DNA from: Planctomycetaceae bacterium
GTDB lineage: Bacteria; Planctomycetota; Planctomycetia; Planctomycetales; Planctomycetaceae
Length of the DNA: 64,000 nt
Assembly (NCBI GenBank): GCA_021732845.1
Contig: JAKFUF010000132.1
Coordinates: forward strand, 18,363-82,362
Direction of reading: 5' to 3'
Positions within the stretch are counted from its first letter, which is position 1. Every line of letters begins with the position of its first letter. A program made the position numbers and the translations under genes. Below, in pieces: positions 41,270-49,694 of the stretch. The notes under the pieces were generated by a model. The model did no database searches. It saw only the letters and a list, made by a program, of their open reading frames with translations, and was not told the origin of the DNA.

Positions 41270-41462
41270 GCCTGGTGGCTCGAGAAATGCTCTTTGGAGA
41301 TTCAGTATCGATGTGTTGAGCGAGAGTGAATTTCAGAGTTCAAAGTTCACAGTAAAATGTCTTTTTCCAGCGCTCCCTGACTCGAATTCGCCGCCTTCTG
41401 GGCTCAGTCGAAGACATCCCAAATCGTATGAAATTGGACATCTTGTTCTCTTCTTCAGCTCT

Positions 41463-41669
41463 TCAACGCACTCCAGCACGCTGCTTCTTTGCCGCCTTCT
41501 CTGCGGCCTTCTGTTCGGCTTTCTCCTTGGCCCGAGCCTGCTCGGCCAGTGCCTGTTCATGCTCCAACTGCCGAAGTTGGCGGTTGCGGTGAGTGGTCAT
41601 CAGGGTCGTCAACGACCGCAACGCGAACACAAACGCCCCGCCGTACAGCGCCATCCGCCAGACATCCAT
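41463..41669 (-). CDS. Small single-pass membrane protein with basic coiled-coil tail (68 aa)
   Basis: One hydrophobic segment (MALYGGAFVFALRSLTTLM) followed by a strongly charged helix of Ala/Lys/Glu heptads (LEHEQALAEQARAKEKAEQK...). GGAG lies 7 nt upstream of ATG 41669. Such small proteins are frequent near efp in related genomes but their role is unknown. Nothing is recognised in the 190 bp between it and miaB. Confidence 0.6.
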   Translation of the reverse strand: MDVWRMALYGGAFVFALRSLTTLMTTHRNRQLRQLEHEQALAEQARAKEKAEQKAAEKAAKKQRAGVR

Positions 41670-41683
41670 GTCGTGGCTCCGTG

Positions 41684-41881
41684 TTTAATTGCCCGAATTC
41701 GGCACACCTGTCGCGGATTGGCTCGGCAGGCGAGCTTCCCAATCCGCTGCCGGTGTTCCGAATTCGTGCGGGGTTTAATTGCCCGAACTCGGCACACCTG
41801 TCGCGGATTGGCTCGGCAGGCGAGCTTCCCAATCCGCTATCGGTGTTCCGAATTTGTGCGGGGTCTAATTGCCCGAATTCG
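41684..41881. repeat. Tandem 90-bp palindromic repeats (two full units and a partial third)
   Basis: Units start at 41684, 41774 and 41864. Each is an inverted repeat with outer arms GAACTCGG-type and CCGAATT-type, inner arms CGCGGATTGG and CCAATCCGC, and GGCTCGGCAGGCGAGCTTCC at the centre. The pattern ACACCTGTCGCGGAT..ATCCGCTATCGGTGTTCC is the same as the repeat inside the gene at 469-642, with matching arm changes. Confidence 0.85.
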
Positions 41882-41894
41882 TGCGGGTATTCCG

Positions 41895-42464
41895 CTAGAC
41901 TTTCACGCGTTCCACGTACTCGCCCGTGCGGGTGTCAATCCGCACGGTTTCTCCCTGCTCGATGAACGCCGGAACCTGGATTTCGGCGCCGGTCTCGACA
42001 GTGGCCGCCTTCGTGATGTTGCCGGACGAATTGCCGCGCACCGCCGGCTCGGTATATGTGATCTTCAAATTCACGTGCGGCGGCGGGATGACCTCGATGA
42101 CCTTGTCGTTCCAGTAGGTCAGCCCCACCGCCATGCCATCCTGTAGAAACTTGCCGCCATCGCCGCAGATGGCCTCCGGAACGGTGTATTGCTCAAACGT
42201 GTCGGTGTCCATGAACACCATGCCGGTCCGGTCTTTGTACAGGAACTGGCCGTCTTCTTTGCGCACGTCGGCGGCTTCCAACCCGTCTCCGCTTTTGTAG
42301 GTGCGGTCGATGATCGTCGCCTTGAGCAGATTCTGCAGGCGGCATTTGTAGAGCGCCTGGCCTTTGCCGGGCTTCACAAAGTGGCAATCCAGCATGTCAT
42401 ACGGATCGCCTTCGATGACAACCTTGACGCCCTTTTTGAAATCTCCGGCGTTGATCTGCGGCAT
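41895..42464 (-). CDS. efp: Translation elongation factor P
   Basis: A 189-aa three-domain translation factor that relieves ribosome stalling at polyproline. The KOW-like N-domain starts MPQINAGDFKKGVKVVIEGD; the tip loop PGKG places the modifiable Lys at position 34. Mid and C-domains show YKDRTGMVFMDTDTFEQYTV and the C-terminal signature GAEIQVPAFIEQGETVRIDTRTGEYVERV. Start ATG 42464 matches family length; an in-frame upstream ATG at 42506 would add 14 unrelated residues. No lysyltransferase (epmA/epmB) gene is in the window. Confidence 0.95.
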   Translation of the reverse strand: MPQINAGDFKKGVKVVIEGDPYDMLDCHFVKPGKGQALYKCRLQNLLKATIIDRTYKSGDGLEAADVRKEDGQFLYKDRTGMVFMDTDTFEQYTVPEAICGDGGKFLQDGMAVGLTYWNDKVIEVIPPPHVNLKITYTEPAVRGNSSGNITKAATVETGAEIQVPAFIEQGETVRIDTRTGEYVERVKV

Positions 42465-42693
42465 GACGCGTCCATCTTTCCTGAGCAGTGAGCGATTCGG
42501 CAACAAAATTGCACGTCCGAGTCTGGACGCGCAACCTCAGCCGCCCCTGAAACCGGATCGCGGAGGATACCAGATGCTGCCAGAGGGGGGAATGGAGGTC
42601 TCAGCCGAGCCGCATTTCAGCGATTTGCCCGCGAATCAATGTAGGCTTTCTCGAACTCCAGCATTTCCGGAGGGTTGATTTCCAGTTCCCACT

Positions 42694-43204
42694 CTAAGAG
42701 TCAGTCGGGCTTCTGACCGGCTTCGCGGTGGGCGTTTTCAGTCGCTCCGCAAAATCGCCCGCCAGTGTTCCGCGCTGCTCGTCGGGATTTCCCGGACGGA
42801 TCTCAACGCGAAATTGATGCGGCCGGGGCTCCGTGGGTGACGACCGGAACCGTGTCTGCTGCAACGGCCGAAACTGGCTGAACTCTTCATCCAGCAATGC
42901 GTTGATTCATGATCCTGCTCCACATGGCATCAAACCACAACCGCCGGGCGAGCACCCGCGGATCGCCAAACCGCTGCTCCACACGTAGCCACAGGGCAGC
43001 GCGGACGTTCTCCGAATCCTGGCTTCGGGCGTCGTCACTGGCCTGTGACAGCAGGCCAGTCCGCATCCGCTCGCGGTTCCAGGCGCACGCCAGGTGATCG
43101 TTCAGCTCGTCCAGAATGTCCTGCCGCAGCGACGCCGGTTCGTCGTCATGCCCGGTCGGCAACTGGGCGGCGAGGATGGATTGAAAGTCTTGCGGTTCGT
43201 TCAC
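42694..43204 (-). pseudogene. Internally deleted third copy of the HAAS-type membrane protein gene
   Basis: The first ~102 codons from GTG 43204 (QDFQSILAAQLPTGHDDEPA ... LWFDAMWSRIMNQR) match the N-termini of the two intact paralogues upstream. Immediately afterwards the sequence jumps, in a different frame, to their C-terminal ~60 codons (HQFRVEIRPGNPDEQRGTLA). About 400-430 codons, including the transmembrane segment, are missing. This is a decayed tandem duplicate. A 102-residue soluble HAAS fragment could still be made. Confidence 0.75.
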
Positions 43205-43272
43205 GATCCGGAGCCTAGCTGTTTGCTTTAATCAGCACGCGTCGAAAGCGTTCGCAATGCCAGCTGGGGACA

Positions 43273-45036
43273 TTACTCGGCCTTTTCACCGGGTTTGACT
43301 CGAGGAGGTAAAACCGGCTTGAGGCGGTCTTCGAAATCGGCAGGGAGAGTGCCGCGCTTGTCTTCCTCGCCTGCCGGGTGGATTTGGTATTTGAGCCTTG
43401 GCCCGGATGACGAATAGAGACCGCGGTTCGGCTTCGAGACCTCCCGGAACTTTTGAAGTTCTTCCTTCGTTAAGTGGCAGAGAATGGCATAGGTCAGGAC
43501 GCCTTGTGATGTGAACTGCACCCTTCGGCCGAAGAGTGGAACATTGGCTAGAACGACTTCGCGATCCAGGAGGATATCCAGGCGATCCGTTGGCAAGACG
43601 TGAGAGGCTGGACTGATGGCGACCGAACTGCTTCCCTCGGGCGTATTGACCAGAAATTCAACGAGATCCAGCTTTTTACGCGGGGCTTCGAGAATCCAGG
43701 TCTCCGTCGAAGGCCAGGTGACGAACCGGATCCCTTTCTCTTTGTCCGTTGGCTCATAGGGCTCCGACCGCCCTGGACGGACGATGCCCAAAGGCAGCGG
43801 GCGGAATGCAGGCTGTTCGGAAAAAATGAAAAACGCGCGCTCGGTCGGATCGCGGTCGTCCACAACGGCCACTCCGTCAAATCGGACCTGGTAGGCACCG
43901 AGTGGAAGTTCAAACCGCTCCATGGGCTGCGCTGTGGAAGACAGCGTTAACCGGCCCAAGGCAAATTCCGCCAGACTGGCGTCCGCGGGTCGGGGAACAG
44001 TCTCAACGTTCGCCCCCTGCCAAGGCTGTTCGTAATACTGCTCTGCCAATGGTGTGTTGGCATCTCCAAATCTCCACATCCTGCCATCCGGATCAATGGC
44101 GATTGTGAGCTGGGTCTTGTTCGGTTGCACCAGCCAGTTTTCGCCTGCCTCGTGGCTGAGCGATTGAATCCGAAACTGATACCAGAACCGCTTTTTCATC
44201 GCCTCCGTCAAATGCACTTCCGGGGGCTTCAGTTGCAGCGGGACCTGGACGACTGCGTTGGGAGGCGGGCAGACAATCACTTCTTTCCGATCCTGCCCGG
44301 GATAGACAGAGATCTTGTAGGAGCGCTTGAGTTTGTCCGCGATGGACACTGTCAGGACGTACTGCCCGTAGAGAACCTGTCCGATTTCCGCCAGCCCCTG
44401 CTTGTCGGTCACGACAGTTTTGGGAGGCAGCCTGGACGATGGCTCCGCATCGGCACAGGTCACCGAAATCCCCTCCAGTGGCTTGCCACCCGGTGTTTCA
44501 GAGACGCAGCGGATGAGCAACTGGTTCCACTCACGTGGCTGAGTCGAAACGGGGGCCACGACCGGAGCCACTGGCTGCCGCTCCACGATGGACCGCAGTT
44601 CCTTTAACAAATCTGCGTTTGCCGACTGAACTTTTTCGGCCAGTGCGCGGCTCGCTGCCAGCGACTGCCACGCGAGCGCCATCGACCCCAAACTCGTCGC
44701 CACCAGCAAACAGATCGCGGCCATGAGAAAACGCTGGTTCATGATCCTGCTCCACATGGCATCGAACCACAGCCGTCGGGCGAGTGCCCGCGGATCGCCA
44801 AACCGCTGCTCCACACGCTGCCACAAGGCAGCGCGGACGTTCTCCGAATCCTGGCTTTGGGCGTCGCCACTGGCCTGTGACAGCAGGCCAGTCCGCATCC
44901 GCTCGCGGTTCCAGGCGCACACCAGGTGATCGTTCAGCTCGTCCAAAATGTCCTGCCGCAACGACGCCGGTTCGTCGTCATTCCCAGCCGGCAGTCGGGC
45001 AGAAAGGATGTGCTGAAAGTCTTGTCGATTGCCCAC
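43273..45036 (-). CDS. HAAS-domain membrane protein with carboxypeptidase-regulatory-like domain (paralogue 2)
   Basis: A ~587-aa protein. The N-terminal ~90 aa (DDEPASLRQDILDELNDHLV, then LWQRVEQRFGDPRALARRLW) form a PadR-associated HAAS/permease-prefix-like domain. A single transmembrane helix follows (~102-122, MAAICLLVATSLGSMALAW), then a short coiled coil and a beta-rich exported part with a carboxypeptidase-regulatory-like fold (SVTCADAEPSSRLPPKTVVT). GTG 45036 is chosen by alignment with the pseudogene copy (GTG 43204) and an AGGG 8 nt upstream. It lies 45 bp after paralogue 1 in the PadR operon. Membrane sensing or anti-regulator function is inferred. Confidence 0.75.
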   Translation of the reverse strand: MGNRQDFQHILSARLPAGNDDEPASLRQDILDELNDHLVCAWNRERMRTGLLSQASGDAQSQDSENVRAALWQRVEQRFGDPRALARRLWFDAMWSRIMNQRFLMAAICLLVATSLGSMALAWQSLAASRALAEKVQSANADLLKELRSIVERQPVAPVVAPVSTQPREWNQLLIRCVSETPGGKPLEGISVTCADAEPSSRLPPKTVVTDKQGLAEIGQVLYGQYVLTVSIADKLKRSYKISVYPGQDRKEVIVCPPPNAVVQVPLQLKPPEVHLTEAMKKRFWYQFRIQSLSHEAGENWLVQPNKTQLTIAIDPDGRMWRFGDANTPLAEQYYEQPWQGANVETVPRPADASLAEFALGRLTLSSTAQPMERFELPLGAYQVRFDGVAVVDDRDPTERAFFIFSEQPAFRPLPLGIVRPGRSEPYEPTDKEKGIRFVTWPSTETWILEAPRKKLDLVEFLVNTPEGSSSVAISPASHVLPTDRLDILLDREVVLANVPLFGRRVQFTSQGVLTYAILCHLTKEELQKFREVSKPNRGLYSSSGPRLKYQIHPAGEEDKRGTLPADFEDRLKPVLPPRVKPGEKAE

Positions 45037-45081
45037 GGTCACTGCCCTTGGAAGAACCAACGATTGATCCGCAAGTGACCT

Positions 45082-46851
45082 TCAGATGGACTCATTGGGC
45101 GGTCGCGGCAGGTTCTTCAACTGCTCCTCGAAGTCAGCGGGCAGTGTGCCGCGTTGTTCCTCCGTGGTCCCTGGCCGAATGCGAACTCTGAACCGCTGAG
45201 CCACCGATGCTCCCCAACTCCCCTGCTGGATCTGCCGGAAGAGATCCACTTCCTGGACCAGGAGGGAGGCAAAGAGATAAATCTGTGGTGAAGGTATGTC
45301 ATTCAAGACTTGCTGCGAGAAAACCGGCACTCCGCTGAGAATGACCTTGTCATCCAACAGGAAGTCGAGGTGATCGGATGCCGTGAGAGTGGGAACTTTT
45401 CTGCCTTGATAAGCCACAGAGATCAACGCCATGGGAACGGCTTCTGCAGAAAATGTGCTCAAAAACTGGACATTCTCCAACTCCCGTGGCGAAACTTCGA
45501 CCTTCCAGATATTCGGCGCGGGCCACTGGGCCTTGAATAGATTGTCGTCGATCTGGATTTCGTGCGAGCCAGCCAATCTGATGGGTGCTGCAGCGGAGGG
45601 GCCGTTTGTGCTGTCGAAGTATAGGGTGGACAGCGCCAGATGATTCGGCAAGATGAAGAACGCGTGCGGGGCGAGGTCGTCGCTGACCGCCAACAAATAG
45701 CTCAGGCGATAGCACCCCTGCGGCAATTGAAGCGAGTCCACAGGTTGCAAGTCCTTCGACAACTCGATCCGTGACGCGGCAAACTTGGCGAAGATCCCCT
45801 GCGCCGGTCGCGGTGAAATCTCGACGGGCTGGCCGGAGTCGGACTCTTGATAATGCTGCTGGCGAAGCTGGGCTTTGGGGTCTGAGATCGGCCAGATTTT
45901 CCCATCGGGTGCCAAGAACACTGTCAGGAAGGGGCGATGGTCCTTGGTGAAAGTCTCTGACCAGGAGTCGAATCCCCCGGACTCGCGCCAGATGACCACC
46001 CGGCACCAGATTCTCGATTTCAATGCAGGTGGAATACCATTCGGCAGTATCATCGGCATCGAAACCGAGATTTGTGAAGCCGCTGGTGGGCACACAAAAG
46101 TCTCCTCGAAGTCCTCACCAGGGCGAACTTGAATCGTGTGCATCAGTTGCAGACGCTTGTCGACCGTGAAGGTCAGATGTGTGGGACCGATGTGCATCAA
46201 TCCGAGATCTGCCACTCCATCCGCATTCGTAAGGATGGGCTTGTTGCCGCCGAATTCCACAGACACTCCCGCCAGTGGCTTCCCGCCGGCCTTCTCCGAC
46301 ACACAGCGAATGCCTACGCGATTCCATTCGACAGGTGCCACAGGAGCGGCGGGCGATTGTGAAGCCACGGGCAACCGTGAGACCAAGCCTCTCAATTCCT
46401 TGATCAATTCCGCATTGCTCGCCTGCGACTGTTCGGCGAGAGCCTGACTCGCCGCGAGCGTTTTCCACGCCAACGCCACCGAGCCGAAGCTGGCCACGGC
46501 CAGCACGAACATCGCCACCACCTGCAAGCGTTGATTCATGATCCTGCTCCACATGGCATCGAACCACAACCGCCGGGCGAGGGCCCGCGGATCGCCGAAA
46601 CGCTGTTCCACTCGCTGCCATAACTCGGACTGACCTTGGCCCGAAGCTTGTTCCTGAAGTTCGTTCGCCAGGCCGCCGCTGCGCAGCAACTCGCGCCGCC
46701 ACGCACAGGCCAGGTGATCGTTGAGTTCATCGAGAATGTCCTGCCGGAGGGAGGCGGGTTCGTCATCCCGTCCCTGCGGCAGACCCGCCGCAAGGGCGTC
46801 GTGAAAGGTGGGGCGGGGGTTGGCCCTATTGCCAATGAGCGGGTTGCTCAT
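45082..46851 (-). CDS. HAAS-domain membrane protein with carboxypeptidase-regulatory-like domain (paralogue 1)
   Basis: A 589-aa membrane protein. Residues ~28-105 are the helical HAAS-type domain (EPASLRQDILDELNDHLACA; LARRLWFDAMWSRIMNQR). A transmembrane helix spans ~110-130 (VVAMFVLAVASFGSVALAW), with a Gln/Ala coiled coil after it. At ~185-260 a CnaB-like fold appears (GKPLAGVSVEFGGNKPILTN). The rest is beta-rich, without known catalytic motifs. ATG 46851 overlaps the PadR stop in an ATGA junction, so the two are translationally coupled. HAAS domains are typically encoded next to PadR regulators; here the protein may be its membrane-bound signalling partner. Confidence 0.8.
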   Translation of the reverse strand: MSNPLIGNRANPRPTFHDALAAGLPQGRDDEPASLRQDILDELNDHLACAWRRELLRSGGLANELQEQASGQGQSELWQRVEQRFGDPRALARRLWFDAMWSRIMNQRLQVVAMFVLAVASFGSVALAWKTLAASQALAEQSQASNAELIKELRGLVSRLPVASQSPAAPVAPVEWNRVGIRCVSEKAGGKPLAGVSVEFGGNKPILTNADGVADLGLMHIGPTHLTFTVDKRLQLMHTIQVRPGEDFEETFVCPPAASQISVSMPMILPNGIPPALKSRIWCRVVIWRESGGFDSWSETFTKDHRPFLTVFLAPDGKIWPISDPKAQLRQQHYQESDSGQPVEISPRPAQGIFAKFAASRIELSKDLQPVDSLQLPQGCYRLSYLLAVSDDLAPHAFFILPNHLALSTLYFDSTNGPSAAAPIRLAGSHEIQIDDNLFKAQWPAPNIWKVEVSPRELENVQFLSTFSAEAVPMALISVAYQGRKVPTLTASDHLDFLLDDKVILSGVPVFSQQVLNDIPSPQIYLFASLLVQEVDLFRQIQQGSWGASVAQRFRVRIRPGTTEEQRGTLPADFEEQLKNLPRPPNESI

Positions 46852-47180
46852 GATGCGGAGCCCGACAGGCCCAGCACGCCGTTCACGCCGCGGGCGAGCG
46901 CCTGCCATTCGGCCCGCCGCCGCTCGAGATCCTTGAGGCCATTGGCGGTCAACCGATAATACTTCCGCCGCCGGCCATCGTGTTCCGTCCAATACGATTC
47001 CAGCACGCCCTCGCGTTCCAGCTTGTGGAGCGCGGGGTACAGGCTGCCTTCCTTGAGTTCAAACAGGCTCTGCGAACGCTCCAGCACCGTCTGGCCGATC
47101 TGGTAGCCATAGCTCGCTCCGGCGGAGAGGACTTCCATTACCAGCATCTCCACCGTCCCGCTGACCAGTCGAATCTCCAT
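46848..47180 (-). CDS. PadR family transcriptional regulator
   Basis: A 110-aa winged-helix repressor. The PadR signature is complete: EMLVMEVLSAGASYGYQIGQ, FELKEGSLYPALHKLEREGV, ESYWTEHDGRRRKYYRLTAN and GLKDLERRRAEWQALARGV. GAGGTG precedes ATG 47180 by 5 nt. It heads an operon with the HAAS membrane proteins and its stop overlaps the next start. A promoter with an embedded palindrome lies just upstream, pointing to autoregulation. Confidence 0.92.
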   Translation of the reverse strand: MEIRLVSGTVEMLVMEVLSAGASYGYQIGQTVLERSQSLFELKEGSLYPALHKLEREGVLESYWTEHDGRRRKYYRLTANGLKDLERRRAEWQALARGVNGVLGLSGSAS

Positions 47181-47209
47181 GCTGCACCTCGCGGTCGATG
47201 ACCTGCCTT

Positions 47210-47254
47210 ATACCTTGCGTGAATAGGTATACGCCTTGCGCGACAAGGTATCAA
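47210..47254 (-). promoter_or_regulatory. Sigma70-type promoter with overlapping PadR-operator-like palindromes
   Basis: On the minus strand a -35 box TTGATA (47254-47249) and -10 box TATACC (47231-47226) are exactly 17 bp apart. The spacer is occupied by the palindrome CCTTGTCGCGCAAGG. A second set of arms, ATACCT (47210) and AGGTAT (47225-47230), overlaps the -10. The PadR start follows ~45 nt downstream of the -10. Repressor binding here would block RNA polymerase. Confidence 0.75.
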
Positions 47255-47366
47255 GGGGAATGTGTGAGAATTCGCGCTGACCTGCCATTGGCAATGACCC
47301 AATACCAATGGCTTCTGCGGGCCACCTTCATCGGTGATTCCCAATCAGACACGAGAAAGCTTTCAA

Positions 47367-47390
47367 GTGTGGGTTGAAACCCACGCTACG
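47367..47390. repeat. REP-like repeat (GTGTGGGTTGAAACCCACGCTACG)
   Basis: Same unit as 13410-13432, with an additional GCTACGGTGC tandem stub after it. It lies between the divergent PadR and dapB genes. Confidence 0.65.
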
Positions 47391-47481
47391 GTGCTACGGT
47401 GCGGCGGCGGTTGGCTCAGACACCATTAAGGGGTACATTGCAACCAAAACGAATCACATCCATCGATCTCAGGGAACAGAC

Positions 47482-48288
47482 ATGAGTCAGCGCATCCGGT
47501 TGGGAGTCAATGGGGCCGGGGGCCGGATGGGGCAGCGGATTGTCGCACTGGCCGCGAAGGATCCGGCGTTTGAGGTAGCCGCCGCTCTAGAATCCCCGAC
47601 GGCTCCGACGCTGGGCAGAGATGCCGGCGAACTGGCGGGGATCGGCCACATTGGCGTGCCGGTGACTTCGGAGCTGGGTGAGCGGGTCGATGTGATCATC
47701 GATTTTTCCATGCCGACGGGCACGGCTGCCGCGGCCGCACTCTGCGCCGACCGGCAGATCCCCTTGGTGGTGGCCACAACCGGGATCGATGGGCAGCCAC
47801 GCGAGGCGGTGCTGAGCGCGGCTCAGGTCACGCCCGTCCTCCTGTCGCCCAGCATGAGCCTCGCCGTCAATCTCACCATGAAGCTCGTCCGCGATGCCGC
47901 GCGGATTCTCAAGAATGTTCCAGAAGGGGTGGATGTCGAGATCATCGAGCGGCATCACCGCTTCAAAGAGGACGCCCCCAGCGGCACCGCCCTGCGGTTC
48001 GGCCAGATTGTCGCCGAAGAGATGAATCAAACCGAGCATGTGCATGGTCGGCACGGCCGCGTCGGCCAGAGGCCGCACCATGAAATCGGCTATCACGCAT
48101 TGCGCACCGGCGACAACGTGGGTGAGCACACCATCGTATTCGGCCTCATCGGCGAAACGATCGATGTCAGCGTCAAGGGGCACACCCGCGACAGTTACGC
48201 CTACGGCGCGCTGGCCGCTGCCAAGTTTCTGGTCACCAAGAAGGCCGGACTTTACAACATGAACGATGTGCTGGGGCTGGGGGAATGA
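47482..48288 (+). CDS. dapB: 4-hydroxy-tetrahydrodipicolinate reductase
   Basis: A 268-aa NAD(P)H-dependent enzyme of the diaminopimelate/lysine pathway. The Rossmann motif GVNGAGGRMGQ is at ~8-18. The catalytic/substrate segment is ERHHRFKEDAPSGTA (157-170; His158/159, Lys162, Gly-Thr). The dimerisation/C-terminal part shows HALRTGDNVGEHTIVFGLIGE and the final ALAAAKFLVTKKAGLYNMNDVLGL is characteristic. AGGGA lies 6 nt before ATG 47482; an upstream frame to 47374 is not needed. Its TGA overlaps the start of the metal-permease gene. Confidence 0.95.
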   Translation: MSQRIRLGVNGAGGRMGQRIVALAAKDPAFEVAAALESPTAPTLGRDAGELAGIGHIGVPVTSELGERVDVIIDFSMPTGTAAAAALCADRQIPLVVATTGIDGQPREAVLSAAQVTPVLLSPSMSLAVNLTMKLVRDAARILKNVPEGVDVEIIERHHRFKEDAPSGTALRFGQIVAEEMNQTEHVHGRHGRVGQRPHHEIGYHALRTGDNVGEHTIVFGLIGETIDVSVKGHTRDSYAYGALAAAKFLVTKKAGLYNMNDVLGLGE

Positions 48289-49694
48289 CTCTGCTCTTCG
48301 CCACCAACCAGGTTGCCAAGCTCGCCCTGCCTGCAGGGATGGCGGGGTGGTCGAGCGACGACACCTGGGTCGTGGTTACGGCCGCCCTGGCGGCGATGGC
48401 GTGTGCCCTGCCGGGTTGCTGGCTGGTGCTGCGGCAGCAAAGTTTGATGGGCGATGTGCTGAGCCACACGACGCTGCCAGGTTTGGTGATGGCGTTTCTC
48501 GCCGTCCATTTGCTGGCCGCTTCCGGCTTGATTCCACCGGAGAACGAACCGGCCGCCCGGCATCTGTTCCTGTTTTGCGGAGCATTGCTGACGGGCATCC
48601 TGTCGGCATTCCTGGCCGAATGGCTGCAGCAGTTCGGGCAGGTCGAAAGCAGTGCCGCGCTGGGGGTGGTGCTCAGCACGCTGTTCGCGGCCGGGTTGTT
48701 GATGATCCGCCTGTTCGCCGACAACGTGCATGTCGACCCCGAGTGCGTGCTGTTCGGCACGATCGAAACGGTCGCGTTGGGCGAGCCAGGAGTGCCACAG
48801 GCAACGTTGGCCGTCGGGGCCATCTGCCTGCTCAACCTGCTGTTGACTGGTCTGTTTTTCAAAGAACTGCGGATGACCGCCTTCGACGCCGGGCTGGCAA
48901 CCGCGCTGGGCTTCCCCGCGCGCTTGATCCACCTGGGATTGATGGCGGTCACTTCAGCCACGGTCGTGTTCGCCTTCGAGAGTGTCGGCAGCATTCTGGT
49001 TGTGGCGATGCTGATCGTCCCGGCGGCGGCAGCCCACCTGCTGACCGACCGGCTGTCGTGGCTCATCGGCCTGAGCCTCGGCATCGCGGCCCTCAGCGCC
49101 ATCGGCGGGCATGTGGCGGCGATTGTCGTCCCCCCGCTGGTTTTCGGATGGCTGGGTTATGCCGATGTGGGTGCCGCCAGCACGGCGGGCATGACGGCGC
49201 TCGCCTCTGGGGCGTTGTTCCTCCTGGCCTGGATTGCCGCTCCACAGCATGGGCTGGTCTCCAAGATTGCGGGGCGGCTGAGGCTCACCTTCACCATTGC
49301 CTGTGAAGACATTCTGGGGCTGCTGTACCGCCTGGACGAAGCCCATCTGCCCGCCGAGGGTGTCTCCCTCCGGTTTCTCGTGCAGTCTGTCCGTGGCCAT
49401 GCCGGCTGGATCACCCGGCTGGCGGTGGCTTACCTCCGCCGCACGTCACAACTCGCCTACGACGCCGGAGGCTATCGCCTGACCGACGCGGGCCGTCAGC
49501 ATGCCACGCACCTGGTCCGCTCGCACCGTCTGTGGGAAAGCTACATGGCGCGGCACTTCGTGCTGGCCGACGATCACCTCCACGCCACCGCTTCGCGGCT
49601 GGAACACTTCATTGGGCCAGATCTGCAGACCAAACTGGCGGCCGAACTCGACAGCCCGCAGACCGACCCCCACGGGAAAGATATTCCGCAGTGA
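48285..49694 (+). CDS. Metal ABC transporter permease (ZnuB/MntB type) fused to a DtxR-like C-terminal domain
   Basis: A 469-aa protein. Residues ~25-320 form an ABC-3 permease with eight or nine helices (LPGCWLVLRQQSLMGDVLSHTTLPGL; ESVGSILVVAMLIVPAAAAHLL), as in Mn/Zn/Fe transporters. From ~335 the sequence is DtxR/MntR-like: a degenerate winged helix (EDILGLLYRLDEAHLPAEGV...) followed by a metal-binding/dimerisation-like segment (LVRSHRLWESYMARHFVLAD, HLHATASRLEHFIGP). The start forms an ATGA overlap with dapB. No ATPase or binding protein gene is next to it, which is unusual. The fused regulator part could sense metal at the membrane; DNA binding is doubtful. Confidence 0.85.
   Translation: MTLLFATNQVAKLALPAGMAGWSSDDTWVVVTAALAAMACALPGCWLVLRQQSLMGDVLSHTTLPGLVMAFLAVHLLAASGLIPPENEPAARHLFLFCGALLTGILSAFLAEWLQQFGQVESSAALGVVLSTLFAAGLLMIRLFADNVHVDPECVLFGTIETVALGEPGVPQATLAVGAICLLNLLLTGLFFKELRMTAFDAGLATALGFPARLIHLGLMAVTSATVVFAFESVGSILVVAMLIVPAAAAHLLTDRLSWLIGLSLGIAALSAIGGHVAAIVVPPLVFGWLGYADVGAASTAGMTALASGALFLLAWIAAPQHGLVSKIAGRLRLTFTIACEDILGLLYRLDEAHLPAEGVSLRFLVQSVRGHAGWITRLAVAYLRRTSQLAYDAGGYRLTDAGRQHATHLVRSHRLWESYMARHFVLADDHLHATASRLEHFIGPDLQTKLAAELDSPQTDPHGKDIPQ

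Noticed and set aside
41684..41881. Tandem palindromes as an origin, attachment site or RNA gene
   Set aside because: The same family occurs inside a coding sequence at 469-642, so a dispersed repeat is simpler.
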